Shown here in pieces: positions 51,609 to 61,338 of a stretch of DNA of 64,000 nucleotides (position 1 is its first letter; each line of letters begins with the position of its first letter). This DNA is from an uncultured Acetatifactor sp. (lineage in GTDB: Bacteria > Bacillota > Clostridia > Lachnospirales > Lachnospiraceae): contig CAJUAH010000009.1 of NCBI GenBank assembly GCA_910584375.1, positions 1 to 64,000 on the forward strand. Direction: 5' to 3'. The notes beneath the pieces are model-generated. The model ran no database searches. It was not told the DNA's origin and worked only from the letters and a program-made list of their open reading frames with translations. A program made the position numbers and the translations under genes.

Positions 51609-52280
51609 ATGGAAATCCAGGTTAAAGAAATCTCAAAGCTCTACGGCGCGGACGAGAGCCGGGTTGTGGCCCTGCACGCCGCGTCCATGACCATCCGCGA
51701 GGGAGACTTTATCTCCATCATGGGTCCCTCCGGCAGCGGAAAAAGTACCCTTTTACACATTATCAGCGGACTCGACCGCCCCACCTCGGGCGCTGTCCTC
51801 TACGGAGACACCGACATCCACAACGGCAGCGACCGCGAGTTGTCCGCCTTTCGCAGACGAAAGATCGGCTTTATCTTTCAGCAGTTCAACCTGCTCCCTG
51901 TACTGACTGCCCGGGAAAACATTCTCATGCCGGTGCTACTGGATAAAAAGCAGGCGGACGAAACTTATCTGCAAGAGCTCGCCTCCCTTCTGGGACTGGA
52001 AAAACGCCTCTCGCACCTGCCCCACGAGCTCTCCGGCGGACAGCAGCAGCGGGTGGCCATCGCCCGGGCGCTGATCGCGAAACCGGATATCATATTCGCC
52101 GACGAGCCCACCGGAAATCTGGACAGCAAAAGCGGCGGCGAAGTGATGAAAATGCTCTGTGAGATCCGTGAAAAGATGCGCAAGACTCTGGTCATCATCA
52201 CCCATGACCCACGGGTGGCTCAGATGGCCGAGCGCCGTTTCACGATCGTGGACGGAGAACTTTCGGAGGTGACTGCATGA
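51609..52280 (+). CDS. ABC transporter ATPase, MacB/LolD type
   Basis: 223 residues from MEIQVKEISKLYG. Walker A is GPSGSGKSTLL, signature LSGGQQQR and Walker B IFADEPTG, with FQQFNLLPVLTARENI at the Q-loop. GAGGAG lies 11 bases before the ATG; a 25-codon extension into the promoter is rejected. It overlaps the permease gene by ATGA. Confidence 0.93.
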   Translation: MEIQVKEISKLYGADESRVVALHAASMTIREGDFISIMGPSGSGKSTLLHIISGLDRPTSGAVLYGDTDIHNGSDRELSAFRRRKIGFIFQQFNLLPVLTARENILMPVLLDKKQADETYLQELASLLGLEKRLSHLPHELSGGQQQRVAIARALIAKPDIIFADEPTGNLDSKSGGEVMKMLCEIREKMRKTLVIITHDPRVAQMAERRFTIVDGELSEVTA

Positions 52281-54760
52281 TGAAAACCTATCTGTCTCTG
52301 GCTGTAAAAGAATTAAAGGCGCAAAAGATCATGGCACTGCTCATTCTGCTGGCCGTGATCCTCTCCAGCGTTATGACCACCGTTGTCAGCGGCTCGCTGG
52401 GCATCTTGCAGAACATGCGGATGGAGCAGGCGGCGTCCCTCAACGGAGACCGCTACGCCACCTTTCACCAGATGAACTATGAACAGATGACACAGTTAAA
52501 AGATGATCCCCGCCTGTTTGATGTAGGCCCCATCATCACCGTGGGCTATGTGGAACTGGGAAACAGCGGTCTGACCCTGTTTGCCCGGGAATATCTGGAC
52601 AACGCCCTGGACGCCTATCCCCAGATAGGAAAACTAAAGGAAGGACGGCTCCCCGCCTCCCCGCTGGAAATCGCCCTGCCTGAAAATGCCCTGCAATACC
52701 TGAACCCCGATATACGGGTAGGCGACCGTATCACCCTGACGGCCAGCATATCCCCCATGAGCGGACTTCTGCCCGCCTATGTGTATACCGAGGAATATAC
52801 AGTCTGCGGCATATTGGAAAGCAACTATATCGGATACTCCACCGGAACTCTGGACGCCGTGCTGGGCCCCGGCAGCGCCTCCGCACTGCTGCCAGAGGAA
52901 TACCTGCTCTACTCCGCCGATTTCAAGACCCGGGATACCGCACATTTTCAGACCACTGTGGACGAACTGGCGGAGCGTCTGTCCCTGGACCCCAAGAATA
53001 TACAGTACAACTGGATCCTGCTCGACGCCCTGGGCATCTCCTATAAGGAATCGAAGACCTCCCAGTCAGGCAGCGGATTCTCCTTTATGGCGCTGGCCAT
53101 GTGCCTGGTAGGAGTGCTGGTGCTGTTCGCCGCCGGACTGGTCATCTATAATATCCTGAAGATCGCCGTGACAAAGCGCATCAAAGAATACGGAACCCTG
53201 CGCGCCATCGGCACGCAGCGAGGCCAGCTCTACCGCCTGGTCTCTCTCCAACTGCTGATCCTGTGCGGTGTGGGCATCCCCGTGGGACTGCTGATCGGCA
53301 CATTGTCCGCAAAGGGTATTCTGGCGGCTGCCACTGGAATACTCAACCCCTCTTTGTTCATGGCGGACGACGCGTCCCAGCTCAGCGGAGCCATCCGCGC
53401 GTCAGGCGGCGGCAATCTGTTTCCCTGTCTGATAAGCGCCGCAGTTACACTGCTGTTCGCGATGCTGGCGGCATTTCCGGCGGCGCGCTATGCCGCCCGC
53501 GTCTCCCCCACCGTCGCCATGTCCGGGCAGAACATGAAGATCATACGCCGCAGCCGCAGAGTCAGGAAGATCCGCAGCTTTGAGGCCTACTATGCCCGTC
53601 TGAACCTGCGGCGTGGACGGGGCAGAACCGTAATCACCGTCCTCTCTCTGGTCATGAGCATCACCGTGTACGTGGCCCTACAGGGCTTTACCGCCATGCT
53701 TGACACCGGCAGCGACGTAAAAGACATGCATCTGGGAGATTACTCTGTAACAAACGAAAACGACGGGATCCGGCCTGAAAGCGTGCAGCAGATCCGGGAA
53801 AATGAATGGGTGGACAGCCTGGCCGCCACCAAGTTGTCCACCTACACCCATGACGAAAACGGCGATCTCCCCCTGGCGCTGGATCTCTCCCTGCAATCCT
53901 GGGAAGCATTTCATATTGCGGGAGTGGACGACGCCCGCCTGACATCCTGCGCGGACAGACTCTCCGCCCAGGATCTACAGGATCTGCGCGCCGGGACGGC
54001 TTGTATAGTGAAAAATCCCATTCCTTTCTCCTATGAGGGAAATACTGTGGAGACCACCGCCTTAAAGCCCGGCGACACCGTCACCGTAGGCGGCCATACG
54101 CTGCGCGTGGCGGGTATCGCCCAGGCCCCTGTCACCATCAACAACGAGGGCTATATAAACGGCGTGCAGATCATTGTAAGTGAAGAAATGTACCGTAGCC
54201 TGACAGGCGACGACCGCTACTCGGAGGTCTATCCCACACTTCACTCGAACGCGGATCAGGAAAGATTCACGCAGTGGCTAAACGATTGGTGCGACGCGAA
54301 CCCCGGCAGCCACTGGCTCTCCTATCAGCAGACTGACAGCCAGCTTGCGGAAAGCTTTGAGCAGATCCGTATGCTCTGCTGGGGGCTGATCCTCTTTATC
54401 GGACTGATCGGCATACTGAACATCATCAACACCGTTTACAGCAATATCCACACCCGCATATCCGAAATCGGTATGCAGCGAGCCATCGGCATGAGCGTGG
54501 GCAGTCTCTACCGGACCTTTCTGTGGGAAGGGGCCTATTACGGTTTGATTGCCTCTGTGGCCGGCGGGCTGCTGGGATATATCTGCACCATATTTATCAA
54601 CGCCGCAACCACAGATATCCTGCAGCTGACGGCAGTCCCTTACCTCTATATTCTGGAAGCCGCGGCCCTCTCTGTGGCAGGCTGTCTGCTGGCTACTGCC
54701 GTTCCCCTGCGGGGCATAGCAAAAATGGAGATCGTACCCTCCATCGAGGCAGTGGAGTGA
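52277..54760 (+). CDS. ABC transporter permease, FtsX/MacB-like
   Basis: 827 residues. It has an N-terminal membrane helix (about 18-40), a large external domain (about 45-260) and three helices (about 270-405). A second helix-plus-external domain (about 450-690) and three final helices follow, giving two FtsX domains. This duplicated form is common in transporters for antimicrobial peptides and lipoproteins in Firmicutes. It works with the ATPase just upstream and is probably under the TCS at 49.3-51.2 kb. Confidence 0.88.
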   Translation: MMKTYLSLAVKELKAQKIMALLILLAVILSSVMTTVVSGSLGILQNMRMEQAASLNGDRYATFHQMNYEQMTQLKDDPRLFDVGPIITVGYVELGNSGLTLFAREYLDNALDAYPQIGKLKEGRLPASPLEIALPENALQYLNPDIRVGDRITLTASISPMSGLLPAYVYTEEYTVCGILESNYIGYSTGTLDAVLGPGSASALLPEEYLLYSADFKTRDTAHFQTTVDELAERLSLDPKNIQYNWILLDALGISYKESKTSQSGSGFSFMALAMCLVGVLVLFAAGLVIYNILKIAVTKRIKEYGTLRAIGTQRGQLYRLVSLQLLILCGVGIPVGLLIGTLSAKGILAAATGILNPSLFMADDASQLSGAIRASGGGNLFPCLISAAVTLLFAMLAAFPAARYAARVSPTVAMSGQNMKIIRRSRRVRKIRSFEAYYARLNLRRGRGRTVITVLSLVMSITVYVALQGFTAMLDTGSDVKDMHLGDYSVTNENDGIRPESVQQIRENEWVDSLAATKLSTYTHDENGDLPLALDLSLQSWEAFHIAGVDDARLTSCADRLSAQDLQDLRAGTACIVKNPIPFSYEGNTVETTALKPGDTVTVGGHTLRVAGIAQAPVTINNEGYINGVQIIVSEEMYRSLTGDDRYSEVYPTLHSNADQERFTQWLNDWCDANPGSHWLSYQQTDSQLAESFEQIRMLCWGLILFIGLIGILNIINTVYSNIHTRISEIGMQRAIGMSVGSLYRTFLWEGAYYGLIASVAGGLLGYICTIFINAATTDILQLTAVPYLYILEAAALSVAGCLLATAVPLRGIAKMEIVPSIEAVE

Positions 54761-54873
54761 TCGCTGCCCGGCACGGCAGCAACAGCCGTCGCCTCGGGAA
54801 TCACCGCTACGGATATCCGACAGCGGAAGGATCGCTGCCCAATCAGAAGACAGCGCCATAAAGACATGACAAG

Positions 54874-54951
54874 AGCGGCGGTCTGACCGAAAAGAGACAT
54901 GTACCTGCCAACCTGACAGGAGACATGTCAACAGGCAAACCGCCGCTTTTT
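54874..54951 (+). terminator. Long composite terminator after the ABC permease
   Basis: Outer arms AGCGGCGGT (54874-54882) and ACCGCCGCT (54939-54947) enclose further complementary pieces (CCTGCC-type and GACATGT repeats), then TTTTT. It separates the ABC operon from the convergent DUF362 gene. Region 54761-54873 holds nothing else recognised. Confidence 0.65.
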
Positions 54952-54965
54952 ACACAAACCGCGCT

Positions 54966-55847
54966 CTACACAGTAATCAGCTCATACTCCTTGGTTCCAT
55001 ACCCCAGCTCCGCCGCCGCGTCTATGGTGTGAGTGCCGTGCCTTGACTCTACCCTCTGCAAAAAATGCTCCCTTCCCCTGTCCTTGGACCAATAGATCTG
55101 ATCCATACACGCCTGATCCAGCGCCACCGGATCTAAGGAGGACAGAATGCCGATATCCTTCATACAGGGATCCTCCGCAATGGCACAGCAGTCGCAGTCC
55201 ACGGACAGATTACACATCATATTGACAAAGGCGGTATTTCCTTTGAAATATTCCATAACGCTCCCGGCGGCATCCGCCATGGCCTCGCAGAAAGCGTCCT
55301 GCTCCGCCACCTGGTCCCACACCGCATTTTGGTCCGCCGTAGTACCGCCGGAATGGATCAGGCATTTCCCTGCAGTGGAAGCACAGCCTATGGACAGCTG
55401 TTTCAGCGCCCCGCCAAAACCGCCCATGGGATGTCCCTTAAAATGGGAAAGTACCAGCAGGGAATCGTAATTCACTATATTTTTGCCCACATGATTCTCT
55501 TTCAGCACCTTGCCCCCGGGTATGGGCAGCACCAGATCCGGCCCTTCCCCGTCCAACAGGTCCACCTGAAAATATCTGCTCCACCCGTGTTCCATCATCA
55601 GCATCTTATGTTTCTCCGTGGAATTTCTGGCCCCGTCGTAAGCCGTATTACATTCCACCACAGTGCCGTTTACTGCCTCCACCATGGGACGCATAAACTG
55701 CGGGCGCAGATAATTCTGATTGCCCTTCTCGCCGGAATGCACCTTTACCGCCACCTTGCCCGGCAATTCCTTTCCCAGCAGCTTATACATCCTGATCACA
55801 GCCTCCGGCGTGATCTCCTTTGTGAAATATACCTTTGCCTTCTCCAT
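54966..55847 (-). CDS. DUF362 domain protein
   Basis: 293 residues from MEKAKVYFTKEI. The DUF362 hallmarks are present: KVHSGEKGNQNYLRP, a glycine-rich GHPMGGFGGALKQLSIGCAS and the end motif DPVALDQACMDQI. No ferredoxin domain is fused, unlike some family members. Several cysteines (CNLSVDCDCC) may bind iron-sulphur. The function is unknown; an oxidoreductase role is often presumed. It is transcribed from a MerR-type promoter facing the MerR gene. Confidence 0.85.
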   Translation of the reverse strand: MEKAKVYFTKEITPEAVIRMYKLLGKELPGKVAVKVHSGEKGNQNYLRPQFMRPMVEAVNGTVVECNTAYDGARNSTEKHKMLMMEHGWSRYFQVDLLDGEGPDLVLPIPGGKVLKENHVGKNIVNYDSLLVLSHFKGHPMGGFGGALKQLSIGCASTAGKCLIHSGGTTADQNAVWDQVAEQDAFCEAMADAAGSVMEYFKGNTAFVNMMCNLSVDCDCCAIAEDPCMKDIGILSSLDPVALDQACMDQIYWSKDRGREHFLQRVESRHGTHTIDAAAELGYGTKEYELITV

Positions 55848-55956
55848 ATGTCTCTCCTCTCCGCATGTCAGTCTGATCAGGCAATTCAATCAGTTCCCGA
55901 GCAACCCGCCTGCTCTTGACATCCCACATGAAAGTATATAAAATAGCTTTGAGCAT

Positions 55957-55987
55957 AGTATACTACTTAAAGTGTTGTTTAAGTCAA
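55957..55987 (-). promoter_or_regulatory. MerR-type promoter of the DUF362 gene
   Basis: Minus strand TTGACT (55982-55987) and TATACT (55957-55962) are separated by 19 bases instead of 17, the signature of MerR-activated promoters. A perfect dyad ACTTAAA-N6-TTTAAGT (55965-55984) fills the spacer. Confidence 0.85.
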
Positions 55988-56087
55988 GATATTTTTTCTG
56001 CATATACATCTTATGACTAAATAGATTTTTCACTAAACACTCTTCTGATAAGGATAAGGTACAATTACTGCAAAAAAGGAGGAGACC

Positions 56088-56546
56088 ATGCTGTACACTG
56101 TGGGAGAAATGGCAAAAGAATTGGGGATTCCCGCCTCAACGCTCAGATATTACGACCAGGAGGGGCTGCTGCCCTTTCTGGAGCGTTCCAGCAGCGGAAT
56201 GCGCATGTTCACGGACGCCGACTATGAGACATTGATGGTCATCGGCTATCTGAAAAAATCAGGGCTGTCCATAAAGGAGATCAAGGCTTTCATCTCCATG
56301 GCCGCCGTGGGGGACGCCTCCATCGAGAAACGTCTGGCGCTGTTCCAGGGGCGGCGCGTCGCCGTCCAGGAGCAGATACGGGGACTGCAGGAGACGCTCT
56401 CTCTGCTGGAATACAAATGCTGGTACTATGAGACCGCCCGGAAAGTCGGAACCGAAGACGCTGTCCGCAATCTCCCGGACGACTCCATCCCTGAAAAATA
56501 CAGGGACGCAAAATGCCGGTTAAACATCTCCCATCCCAGAACCTGA
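56088..56546 (+). CDS. MerR-family transcriptional regulator
   Basis: 152 residues. An N-terminal winged helix (YTVGEMAKELGIPASTLRYYDQEGLLPF) is followed by a long dimerisation helix (about 80-120) and a short C-terminal region with one Cys (YKCWYYE). GGAGGAG precedes the ATG. It is divergent from the DUF362 gene, whose promoter has the MerR spacing and dyad. Its last 27 bases overlap the convergent kinase gene. Confidence 0.9.
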   Translation: MLYTVGEMAKELGIPASTLRYYDQEGLLPFLERSSSGMRMFTDADYETLMVIGYLKKSGLSIKEIKAFISMAAVGDASIEKRLALFQGRRVAVQEQIRGLQETLSLLEYKCWYYETARKVGTEDAVRNLPDDSIPEKYRDAKCRLNISHPRT

Positions 56547-57833
56547 ACGGCGGGGGATGACCAGCAGTACGCTCAGGCGTACCGTCCTCTCCCGCCGCTC
56601 CAGTTCCAGGCTGCCCTGATACTTCTCCGCCACCGCCCGCATGTTGGCAATCCCCCTCCCCTCTGCGATATGCGCCGTACCGTTGCAACTGTTCTCCACC
56701 TCCAACAGGATCAGCTCTCCCTGCACCCTGCCCTTCACTTCTATATACCGCTCCCGCCCTTCGATCCCGCGACATGCCTGTATGGCATTGTCCAGGGCGT
56801 TGGACAGGACAATCCCGAAATCAATATTGCTCACCCCGCAGGGATAGGGCAGCTTAAGCCTGCAGGATACCCGGATCCCCAGTTCCGCCGCCAGCCCCAG
56901 TTTCGCCCCCAGCAGAATATCCAGCACCGGATTGCCGGTGGCGCAGGGAAGATCCGTCTGCGCCCTGACTTCCTCCGTCTCCTCCAGATAGGCGAGAGCC
57001 TCCCCATATTTTTCCCTGCACAGGAGCTCCCTTACCACAGCCAGATGGTTGCGGACATCATGCCGGAACGCGGCAGTGCTCTCGTACTGCCGTTTTGCCT
57101 CCTCCACATACCGCCCCATACTGTGGGTTTCCTGCTCCAGCAACGCACATTCCATGCGCAGCCGAAAGCCCTCCGCCGCCTTTTTATCTGCATAGAGGAT
57201 ACAGAAAAGACTGGCGATCCCCAACAGCTGCATGGCCAGCAGAGGAAGACCCACGACACCCTGCACACTGCCATCCGGAAACACGGAGACGGTGTTCCCA
57301 TATATTTCCGCACTGATATACCTTCCCACCAACACCAGCAAAAGCATGGGTACCAGGGGCAAAAGCACACTCCCCCGCCCGTTCTCCTCCCCTGCGTCCA
57401 GAAAGCGCCGCCGCGTAATCCGGCAGCACAGCCCGAACAAAAGCAGAGCCATCAGGCCGCCCAGCACCATGAGCCAGACTCCGGCTGTGGCAGGATGCGA
57501 CGGGTATAACACCGGAAACAACAGAAAAGATAAGGAGTCAAATATGCCAAAGCAGACCTGCAACAGTTCCACCGTCACAACACTGTACAGCAAGGCTTTC
57601 CCGCGCGCAGCCCCATAGAACAGCCCTGCCGCCGCCAAAGAGATTCCAAACAGCAGGATCCCCGCCCCGTCCTTACCCCCAAGCACCCACAGGGGAATGC
57701 CCACCGCCGCCAGGCAGAGCAGATAGTGAGCGGCCCTCGCCCGCCTCCCGATAAACCGGGTAAAGCAGTGAAAACCCACCAATATCTCCAGGCCCGCCAA
57801 TGCCGCGGGAAAATACTTTACAATCACGTCCAT
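56520..57833 (-). CDS. GHKL-type sensor histidine kinase (AgrC/LytS-like layout)
   Basis: 437 residues. Six or seven membrane helices cover about 1-220. His258 in AAFRHDVRNHLAVV is the phospho-acceptor, and a GHKL ATPase domain has NALDNAIQAC and GRGIANM. Kinases of this layout sense peptides or cell-envelope signals and pair with LytTR regulators, as here. No AgrB/AgrD-like genes are adjacent. The start MDVIVKYF is chosen; the frame opens 15 codons earlier. Confidence 0.88.
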   Translation of the reverse strand: MDVIVKYFPAALAGLEILVGFHCFTRFIGRRARAAHYLLCLAAVGIPLWVLGGKDGAGILLFGISLAAAGLFYGAARGKALLYSVVTVELLQVCFGIFDSLSFLLFPVLYPSHPATAGVWLMVLGGLMALLLFGLCCRITRRRFLDAGEENGRGSVLLPLVPMLLLVLVGRYISAEIYGNTVSVFPDGSVQGVVGLPLLAMQLLGIASLFCILYADKKAAEGFRLRMECALLEQETHSMGRYVEEAKRQYESTAAFRHDVRNHLAVVRELLCREKYGEALAYLEETEEVRAQTDLPCATGNPVLDILLGAKLGLAAELGIRVSCRLKLPYPCGVSNIDFGIVLSNALDNAIQACRGIEGRERYIEVKGRVQGELILLEVENSCNGTAHIAEGRGIANMRAVAEKYQGSLELERRERTVRLSVLLVIPRRSGSGMGDV

Positions 57834-57888
57834 CTCTATACCCCCGCATACCGCAATCCTGTCTGCGCCAAAACACACACCTTTATTC

Positions 57889-58596
57889 CTACTTCAAGTA
57901 TTGCAGAACGACCTGGGCGAACTCCCTGTTTTTCAAACGAGATATAGGAACTTCCACCCTTCCGCCCCCATGGCTTTCCAGAACGGCTCCCCCTGCCCGA
58001 TAGCTTTGCAGATATTGCAGATTCACCAGATAGCTCCTGTGGCAGCGGTAAAAACGCCTGTCCAGTTTCGCCTCCAGCCTCTCGATCCGCTCATAATAGT
58101 CCACCGTTTCCCCGGAGCGCAGATGCAGATATACCTTGCGATCCATCACTTCACAGTAGACGATCTCGTCAAGCGTCACAATACGGCTCTCCGTTCCCCT
58201 TTGCACCAACAGGCTCATCCCCCGGCCGCTCATGTCTGCCAGCAATCGCTCCAGGGTACGGGCAAGCTCCTGAGCCCCGATGGGTTTGACCAGGTAGTCA
58301 AAGGGCGACGCCACAAAAGACCGAAATACCTCCTCCCGCAGCGCCGTGGTAAAGATCAGATAGCCGTCGAATCCCCTCCTGCGCAATTCCGCGGCCGTCT
58401 CCAGTCCATCCATGGATCCCATGCGGATATCCAGGAACAGGATATCTATTTTCCGCTCGTATGCAAGCAACTCTTCTCCGCTAAAAAACAGGCAGACGGC
58501 TGTCTCCCTGTTTTTACCGCGAAAAAAATCCGCCGCCATCTTCCCGATGGCGTCCGCCATATATCTCTCATCGTCACAAACCGCCACGTTGATCAC
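57889..58596 (-). CDS. LytTR-family response regulator
   Basis: 235 residues. The receiver domain has acidic DDE at 8-10, Asp56 in LFLDIRMGSMDG and Lys in VKPIG. A LytTR DNA-binding domain covers about 135-235 (ESRIVTLDEIVYCEV, FYRCHRSYLVNL). It starts with GTG behind GAGGAATCAGG. It precedes its kinase by 55 bases. No LytTR direct repeats were found in the 240-base upstream region. Confidence 0.92.
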   Translation of the reverse strand: MINVAVCDDERYMADAIGKMAADFFRGKNRETAVCLFFSGEELLAYERKIDILFLDIRMGSMDGLETAAELRRRGFDGYLIFTTALREEVFRSFVASPFDYLVKPIGAQELARTLERLLADMSGRGMSLLVQRGTESRIVTLDEIVYCEVMDRKVYLHLRSGETVDYYERIERLEAKLDRRFYRCHRSYLVNLQYLQSYRAGGAVLESHGGGRVEVPISRLKNREFAQVVLQYLK

Positions 58597-58837
58597 CCTG
58601 ATTCCTCACCCCCATATATCCTGACGCCCATTGTACATAAGCCCATAACGCCGCGCATGATAAACGCATGGTCCATTCGCCGGAGATACACATTAAACGC
58701 ATTACCCTGTACTCTGTCCCGTTGCCCTCTCCTGTCATGATACCATAACCCGGCTCATATATCCACACCGACGCCGCAGAATGCGGTTTTAATGACATGA
58801 AATGCCCACATAAGCAAAACACTTACGGTTTCACGGT

Positions 58838-59767
58838 TCACGGATTTACCTTCCTGATCGGCAGCCAGAATTTATACTCCGGCAATATCTCTTCGGGATG
58901 CCCGGAGGTAAACCACTGTTTCTGGAATACATGTTCCTCCAGATAGTTTCGGCCGTCAAAGTCCATCTCATACCCGCCCATATTGACCATACACTCGTAG
59001 ACCGTCATGGAAGAATTTTTCATGGACAGACCGATATCGATGGTTCCGTCCTCAAAATATTCGTTCAGCGCCACGTCTCCCACCAGGAACACGCCCCGGG
59101 GGGCATCGGCCACCCGCGCGCCAAAAAAATTCTCCTCATTTCCCTCGTCACCGTGCAGGATCATCATGGCACAGTATGCATGGGCGGTTTCCTCCGGCCC
59201 GTCCGGGTGATGCCCGCCGGGAGCGTATCCGATATATCTCCTGGCCTCATAATCCCTCAGATTCCTGACCGCCCATTCCCGCATCAGATTCCAGGCCCGG
59301 GTCTCCGGCTCCGGACAATTCACCGTAAATACCACGACCCGGCGGCCGCTCAATTCCTCCATGCGCACCAATGGCTTTTCTCCCAGCATCGTGCTGCCCT
59401 CCCGCACTGTGATTTCCAGCGAGAGCGGCGGATATTCCCTTATACATCCGCCTTTTCTGGCCGCGGTAGGCGCTATCCCGTGAAACGCCCGAAAGGCCCT
59501 CGTAAATGCCTCCGGGGAATCATAGCCGTATTTTGCCGCCAGATCTATGATCTTTATCTCCGTGTCCCGCAGCTCCCGGGCCGCCAGAGTCATCCTCCGG
59601 CAGCGCACATATTCCCCGACGGTCACATCTGTCAAAAAAGTGAACATCCTCTGAAACCTGGTCAGAGAACAGCAGGCGATCTGCGCCGCCCTGCGGTGAT
59701 CGACCGTTCCCTCCAGATTTTCCTCAATATAGGCCAGCGCCTCATTCATTTTAGTCAACCATTCCAT
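58838..59767 (-). CDS. AraC-family regulator with GyrI-like effector domain
   Basis: 309 residues from MEWLTKMNEALAYIEENL. Two AraC HTH motifs occur at 1-105 (AAQIACCSLTRFQRMFTFLT and LAAKYGYDSPEAFTRAFRAFHGI). A C-terminal effector-binding domain of the GyrI/Rob kind (about 120-309) ends in YKFWLPI. GGAGGAG upstream decides the start. Such proteins often govern multidrug or stress responses; no obvious target is adjacent. Confidence 0.87.
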   Translation of the reverse strand: MEWLTKMNEALAYIEENLEGTVDHRRAAQIACCSLTRFQRMFTFLTDVTVGEYVRCRRMTLAARELRDTEIKIIDLAAKYGYDSPEAFTRAFRAFHGIAPTAARKGGCIREYPPLSLEITVREGSTMLGEKPLVRMEELSGRRVVVFTVNCPEPETRAWNLMREWAVRNLRDYEARRYIGYAPGGHHPDGPEETAHAYCAMMILHGDEGNEENFFGARVADAPRGVFLVGDVALNEYFEDGTIDIGLSMKNSSMTVYECMVNMGGYEMDFDGRNYLEEHVFQKQWFTSGHPEEILPEYKFWLPIRKVNP

Positions 59768-59879
59768 AGCCTGACTCCTCCTGCTTTTTTTACCAGCATA
59801 CCATTTTTCCACCCTCCAGTCCTGACTGAAAAAGTAAAATGCGGCAAGCCCGTTCCCGCTGTGCTCATGCGTCCCGCTC

Positions 59880-60650
59880 TCAGGACAGATAATTCACCGC
59901 AAGGATCGCCGCGCCCAGCACCGTCAGCACCGCGCCGGTGGCCCTGTTTAGCGTGACGGCGCTGGCTTTGTTGGCGAACTTGGCGGCGATCCGGGCCCAC
60001 AGTAGCGTGGACGCCACGCAGAAAAGCAGACACCACAGATCCGGCTTACCCCCGATGGCGAAATGACTGACCGATCCGGTCAGCGCAGTGAATGTCATGA
60101 TAAACACGCTGGTTCCCACCGCCGTTTTCAGTTCGTACCCCAGCACGCTGGTGAGAATCAGGAGCATCATCATACCTCCGCCCGCGCCGATAAACCCGCA
60201 GATAAAGCCCACCACGGTTCCGCAGATTACAGACTGTATGATCCGCTTTTTCCCGCTGACCAGGTTCATGGATTCCCTGGTGGTCATAACGGGTTTTACG
60301 ATAAACTTGATGCCCAGCAGCAAAGTCATAAAGACGGAAAAGCTGCCCATGGTGGTATTGGGAACCCTGCTGGCTACCCAGCTTCCGCCCAGCGTAAACA
60401 ACAGCACCGTCACCATCATCACCAGGCCGTTTTTGATATCCAGATTCTTGTTTTTCCCGTAAGTATAGGCGCTGACAGCGCTGGCCAGTACGTCGCTGGC
60501 CAGTGCGATCCCCACCGCCTCATAGGCCGGAAGTCCCAAAAAAGTAATGAGCATGGGGCTGATCACGGCGGCAGCGCTCATCCCCGCAAACCCGGTGCCC
60601 AGCCCGGCCCCAATCCCTGCCAGAAAACAGATTATAATTTTGAAAAGCAT
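59880..60650 (-). CDS. TauE/SafE-family sulfite/organosulfonate exporter-like protein
   Basis: 256 residues with about eight membrane segments in two repeats. Signature stretches are GIGAGLGTGFAGMSAA near the start and GFICGFIGAGGGMMMLLIL in the second repeat. The family moves sulfite, sulfonates or related anions; the substrate is unknown. GGAGGAC before the ATG. It lies downstream of and in the same orientation as a MarR regulator, which may control it. Confidence 0.88.
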   Translation of the reverse strand: MLFKIIICFLAGIGAGLGTGFAGMSAAAVISPMLITFLGLPAYEAVGIALASDVLASAVSAYTYGKNKNLDIKNGLVMMVTVLLFTLGGSWVASRVPNTTMGSFSVFMTLLLGIKFIVKPVMTTRESMNLVSGKKRIIQSVICGTVVGFICGFIGAGGGMMMLLILTSVLGYELKTAVGTSVFIMTFTALTGSVSHFAIGGKPDLWCLLFCVASTLLWARIAAKFANKASAVTLNRATGAVLTVLGAAILAVNYLS

Positions 60651-60763
60651 CCCTATGTCCTCCTGTGATTATCTTTGTTTTCCCCCCAGCTTTCACCAAA
60701 AAAATAACTCTTGTACCCATAACAGTTCTTGTGGTTCTTGTGATTTTATTGCTCCCAGAATCT

Positions 60764-61207
60764 TCAGTCACTCTGCGCTTTCAGATAACCGTCGATATTT
60801 TCCCACATACGGGCAAAGCAGTGTTTCATACATGCGCATTCCTCTTCGCTCAATCCCTGCAGCATGACGGAAATGAACTTCTCCTGCGCCTCTCTTCCGT
60901 CCGCGATCACAGCTTTCGCCGGATCGCAGATCCGCAGATGCGCCGTCTTTTTATTATTCTCGATATACTCCCTGCGGACATACCCCCGCTCCTCCAGCGT
61001 TCTGACCGAGGAGGACACCTGGGACTTGGACAGATACCGGATCTCCACGATATCCGTAGCCGTGTCAAAGCAGGGATTGTTCGCCAGAAAAAGTAAAATG
61101 TCCAGCTCCATCCGAGTGATTTCATGCCGGACACATACGCTCTCCACACATTTGGAGTACAAAGTCTTGATCGCATTCTGATGTTCCCATGGGTTCAGTG
61201 GAATCAT
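60764..61207 (-). CDS. MarR-family transcriptional regulator
   Basis: 147 residues from MIPLNPWEHQNAIKTLY. The winged-helix core shows ITRMELDILLFLANNPC, LSKSQVSSSVRTLEERGYV and the wing IENNKKTAHLRI. Several cysteines (ESVCVRH, CACMKHC) might allow redox sensing. GGAGGACTT precedes the ATG. A palindrome on its own promoter suggests autorepression, and the TauE gene follows. Confidence 0.9.
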   Translation of the reverse strand: MIPLNPWEHQNAIKTLYSKCVESVCVRHEITRMELDILLFLANNPCFDTATDIVEIRYLSKSQVSSSVRTLEERGYVRREYIENNKKTAHLRICDPAKAVIADGREAQEKFISVMLQGLSEEECACMKHCFARMWENIDGYLKAQSD

Positions 61208-61220
61208 AAGTCCTCCTGAA

Positions 61221-61269
61221 AAAATTGTTCTTTTTAGAACAATTTTAATACAAAAAGCAGTTTTGTCAA
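61221..61269 (-). promoter_or_regulatory. MarR promoter with overlapping palindromic operator
   Basis: Minus strand TTGACA (61264-61269), a 16-base spacer and TAAAAT (61242-61247). A perfect 11-bp inverted repeat, AAAATTGTTCT-N4-AGAACAATTTT (61221-61246), covers the -10 and start site. Confidence 0.8.
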
Positions 61270-61338
61270 GAGAAAAGTGAAAAACCACAAAAGATCTGTA
61301 AAGTCATACACACCTATCCAGCCCATATTTAAGATTGT

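Noticed and set aside
57889..58596. Agr-type quorum-sensing locus at the GHKL/LytTR pair
   Set aside because: No AgrB-like protease or AgrD-like peptide gene lies within several kilobases on either side.
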